NCBI GenBank assembly: GCA_902478055.1
Contig: CABSJL010000050.1
Span: 1 to 5,476, forward strand
DNA from: an uncultured Veillonella sp.
Lineage (GTDB): Bacteria > Bacillota > Negativicutes > Veillonellales > Veillonellaceae
Direction of reading: 5' to 3'
Length of the DNA: 5,476 bases
The stretch's first letter is position 1. Each line of letters opens with the position of its first letter. Position numbers and translations under genes: made by a program. The notes beneath the pieces were generated by a model. The model searched no databases, was not told the origin of the DNA, and worked only from the letters and a program-made list of their open reading frames with translations. Of the stretch, positions 5,340 through 5,476 are shown piece by piece.

Positions 5340-5476
5340 GTCGTCAGATGGCGCTTCACTGAAGCGTGAAACTGATAACAGATCTTTGAAAACTGAACAA
5401 TGATAGGTAATCAATCAATACGATTGAACATATGCCAGAGTGCGGGTTTTGACACAGTCAAAACCAACCATAATTC
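5340..5476 (+). other. rRNA operon leader with boxB/boxA-like antitermination sites (16S begins outside the window)
   Basis: A transcribed leader runs from P2 to the window end. CGCTTC/GAAGCG (5352-5357/5361-5366, ACT loop) is a boxB-like hairpin. GATCTTTGAAAACT (5381-5394) closely resembles the boxA of Bacillus rrn leaders, where NusB/NusE load the antitermination complex. Two more hairpins follow: TCAATC/GATTGA (5411-5416/5422-5427) and GGTTTTGAC/GTCAAAACC (5445-5453/5457-5465). The order promoters, boxB, boxA, leader hairpins points to the 16S gene rather than 23S. No mature 16S start is visible, so no rRNA gene is called here. Confidence 0.82.
5381..5394 (+). promoter_or_regulatory. boxA-like antitermination element
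   Basis: TCTTTGAAAACT (5383-5394) matches the core I recall from Bacillus subtilis rrn leaders. It lies 14 bases after the boxB-like hairpin, in the order expected for an rRNA antitermination site. Confidence 0.75.

Noticed and set aside
5340..5476. The start of a 16S rRNA gene
   Set aside because: The conserved 5' end of 16S (GAGTTTGATC) does not appear before the window ends; only the leader is present.

Overview
The window looks like ordinary chromosome from a low-GC, Firmicutes-type anaerobe. My best guess is Veillonella or a close relative in the Negativicutes. The grounds are about 40% GC with very AT-rich intergenic DNA, strong Shine-Dalgarno sites, consensus SigA-type promoters, a Bacillus-like boxA in the rRNA leader, and a secreted SIMPL-domain protein typical of cells with a periplasm. 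This assignment comes from sequence style and remembered family resemblance, not from a search.

Layout, left to right. Positions 1-83 hold three back-to-back hairpins that may be the right end of an IS200/IS605-type element lying mostly outside the window. They are followed by five tandem copies of an 11-bp unit (86-140). Two minus-strand genes come next, each its own transcription unit. The first (148-1665) encodes a FAD-dependent pyridine nucleotide-disulfide oxidoreductase of the mycothione/dihydrolipoyl reductase type. The second is sstT (1916-3136), a Na+/serine-threonine symporter with a clear intrinsic terminator at 1881-1907. A divergent intergenic region of about 340 bp then carries the sstT promoter and its 5'-UTR dyad, plus the menG promoter overlapped by an operator-like dyad. 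menG/ubiE (3480-4226, plus) encodes the last methyltransferase of menaquinone synthesis. It converges on, and overlaps by 20 bp, a minus-strand gene for a secreted SIMPL/DUF541 protein (4207-4938). The right end (about 5185-5476) is the promoter and leader region of a ribosomal RNA operon: two good tandem promoters, a ladder of hairpins between them, and a boxB/boxA-like antitermination leader. The mature 16S rRNA should begin just past the window.

The genes do not form one pathway. They are separate housekeeping units: redox, amino-acid uptake, quinone synthesis, envelope maintenance and rRNA. I see no defence system, CRISPR array, toxin-antitoxin pair or prophage, and nothing I would call a new multi-gene system. 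The points worth a second look are regulatory or structural (dyads at several promoters, the 11-bp repeats, the convergent overlap with an embedded hairpin) and a few changed residues in cofactor-binding motifs. Three genes have tempting upstream starts or SD-overlapping TTG codons; in two of them, sstT and the SIMPL gene, the SD clearly selects an ATG a few codons inside the longest ORF, and the same holds for menG.
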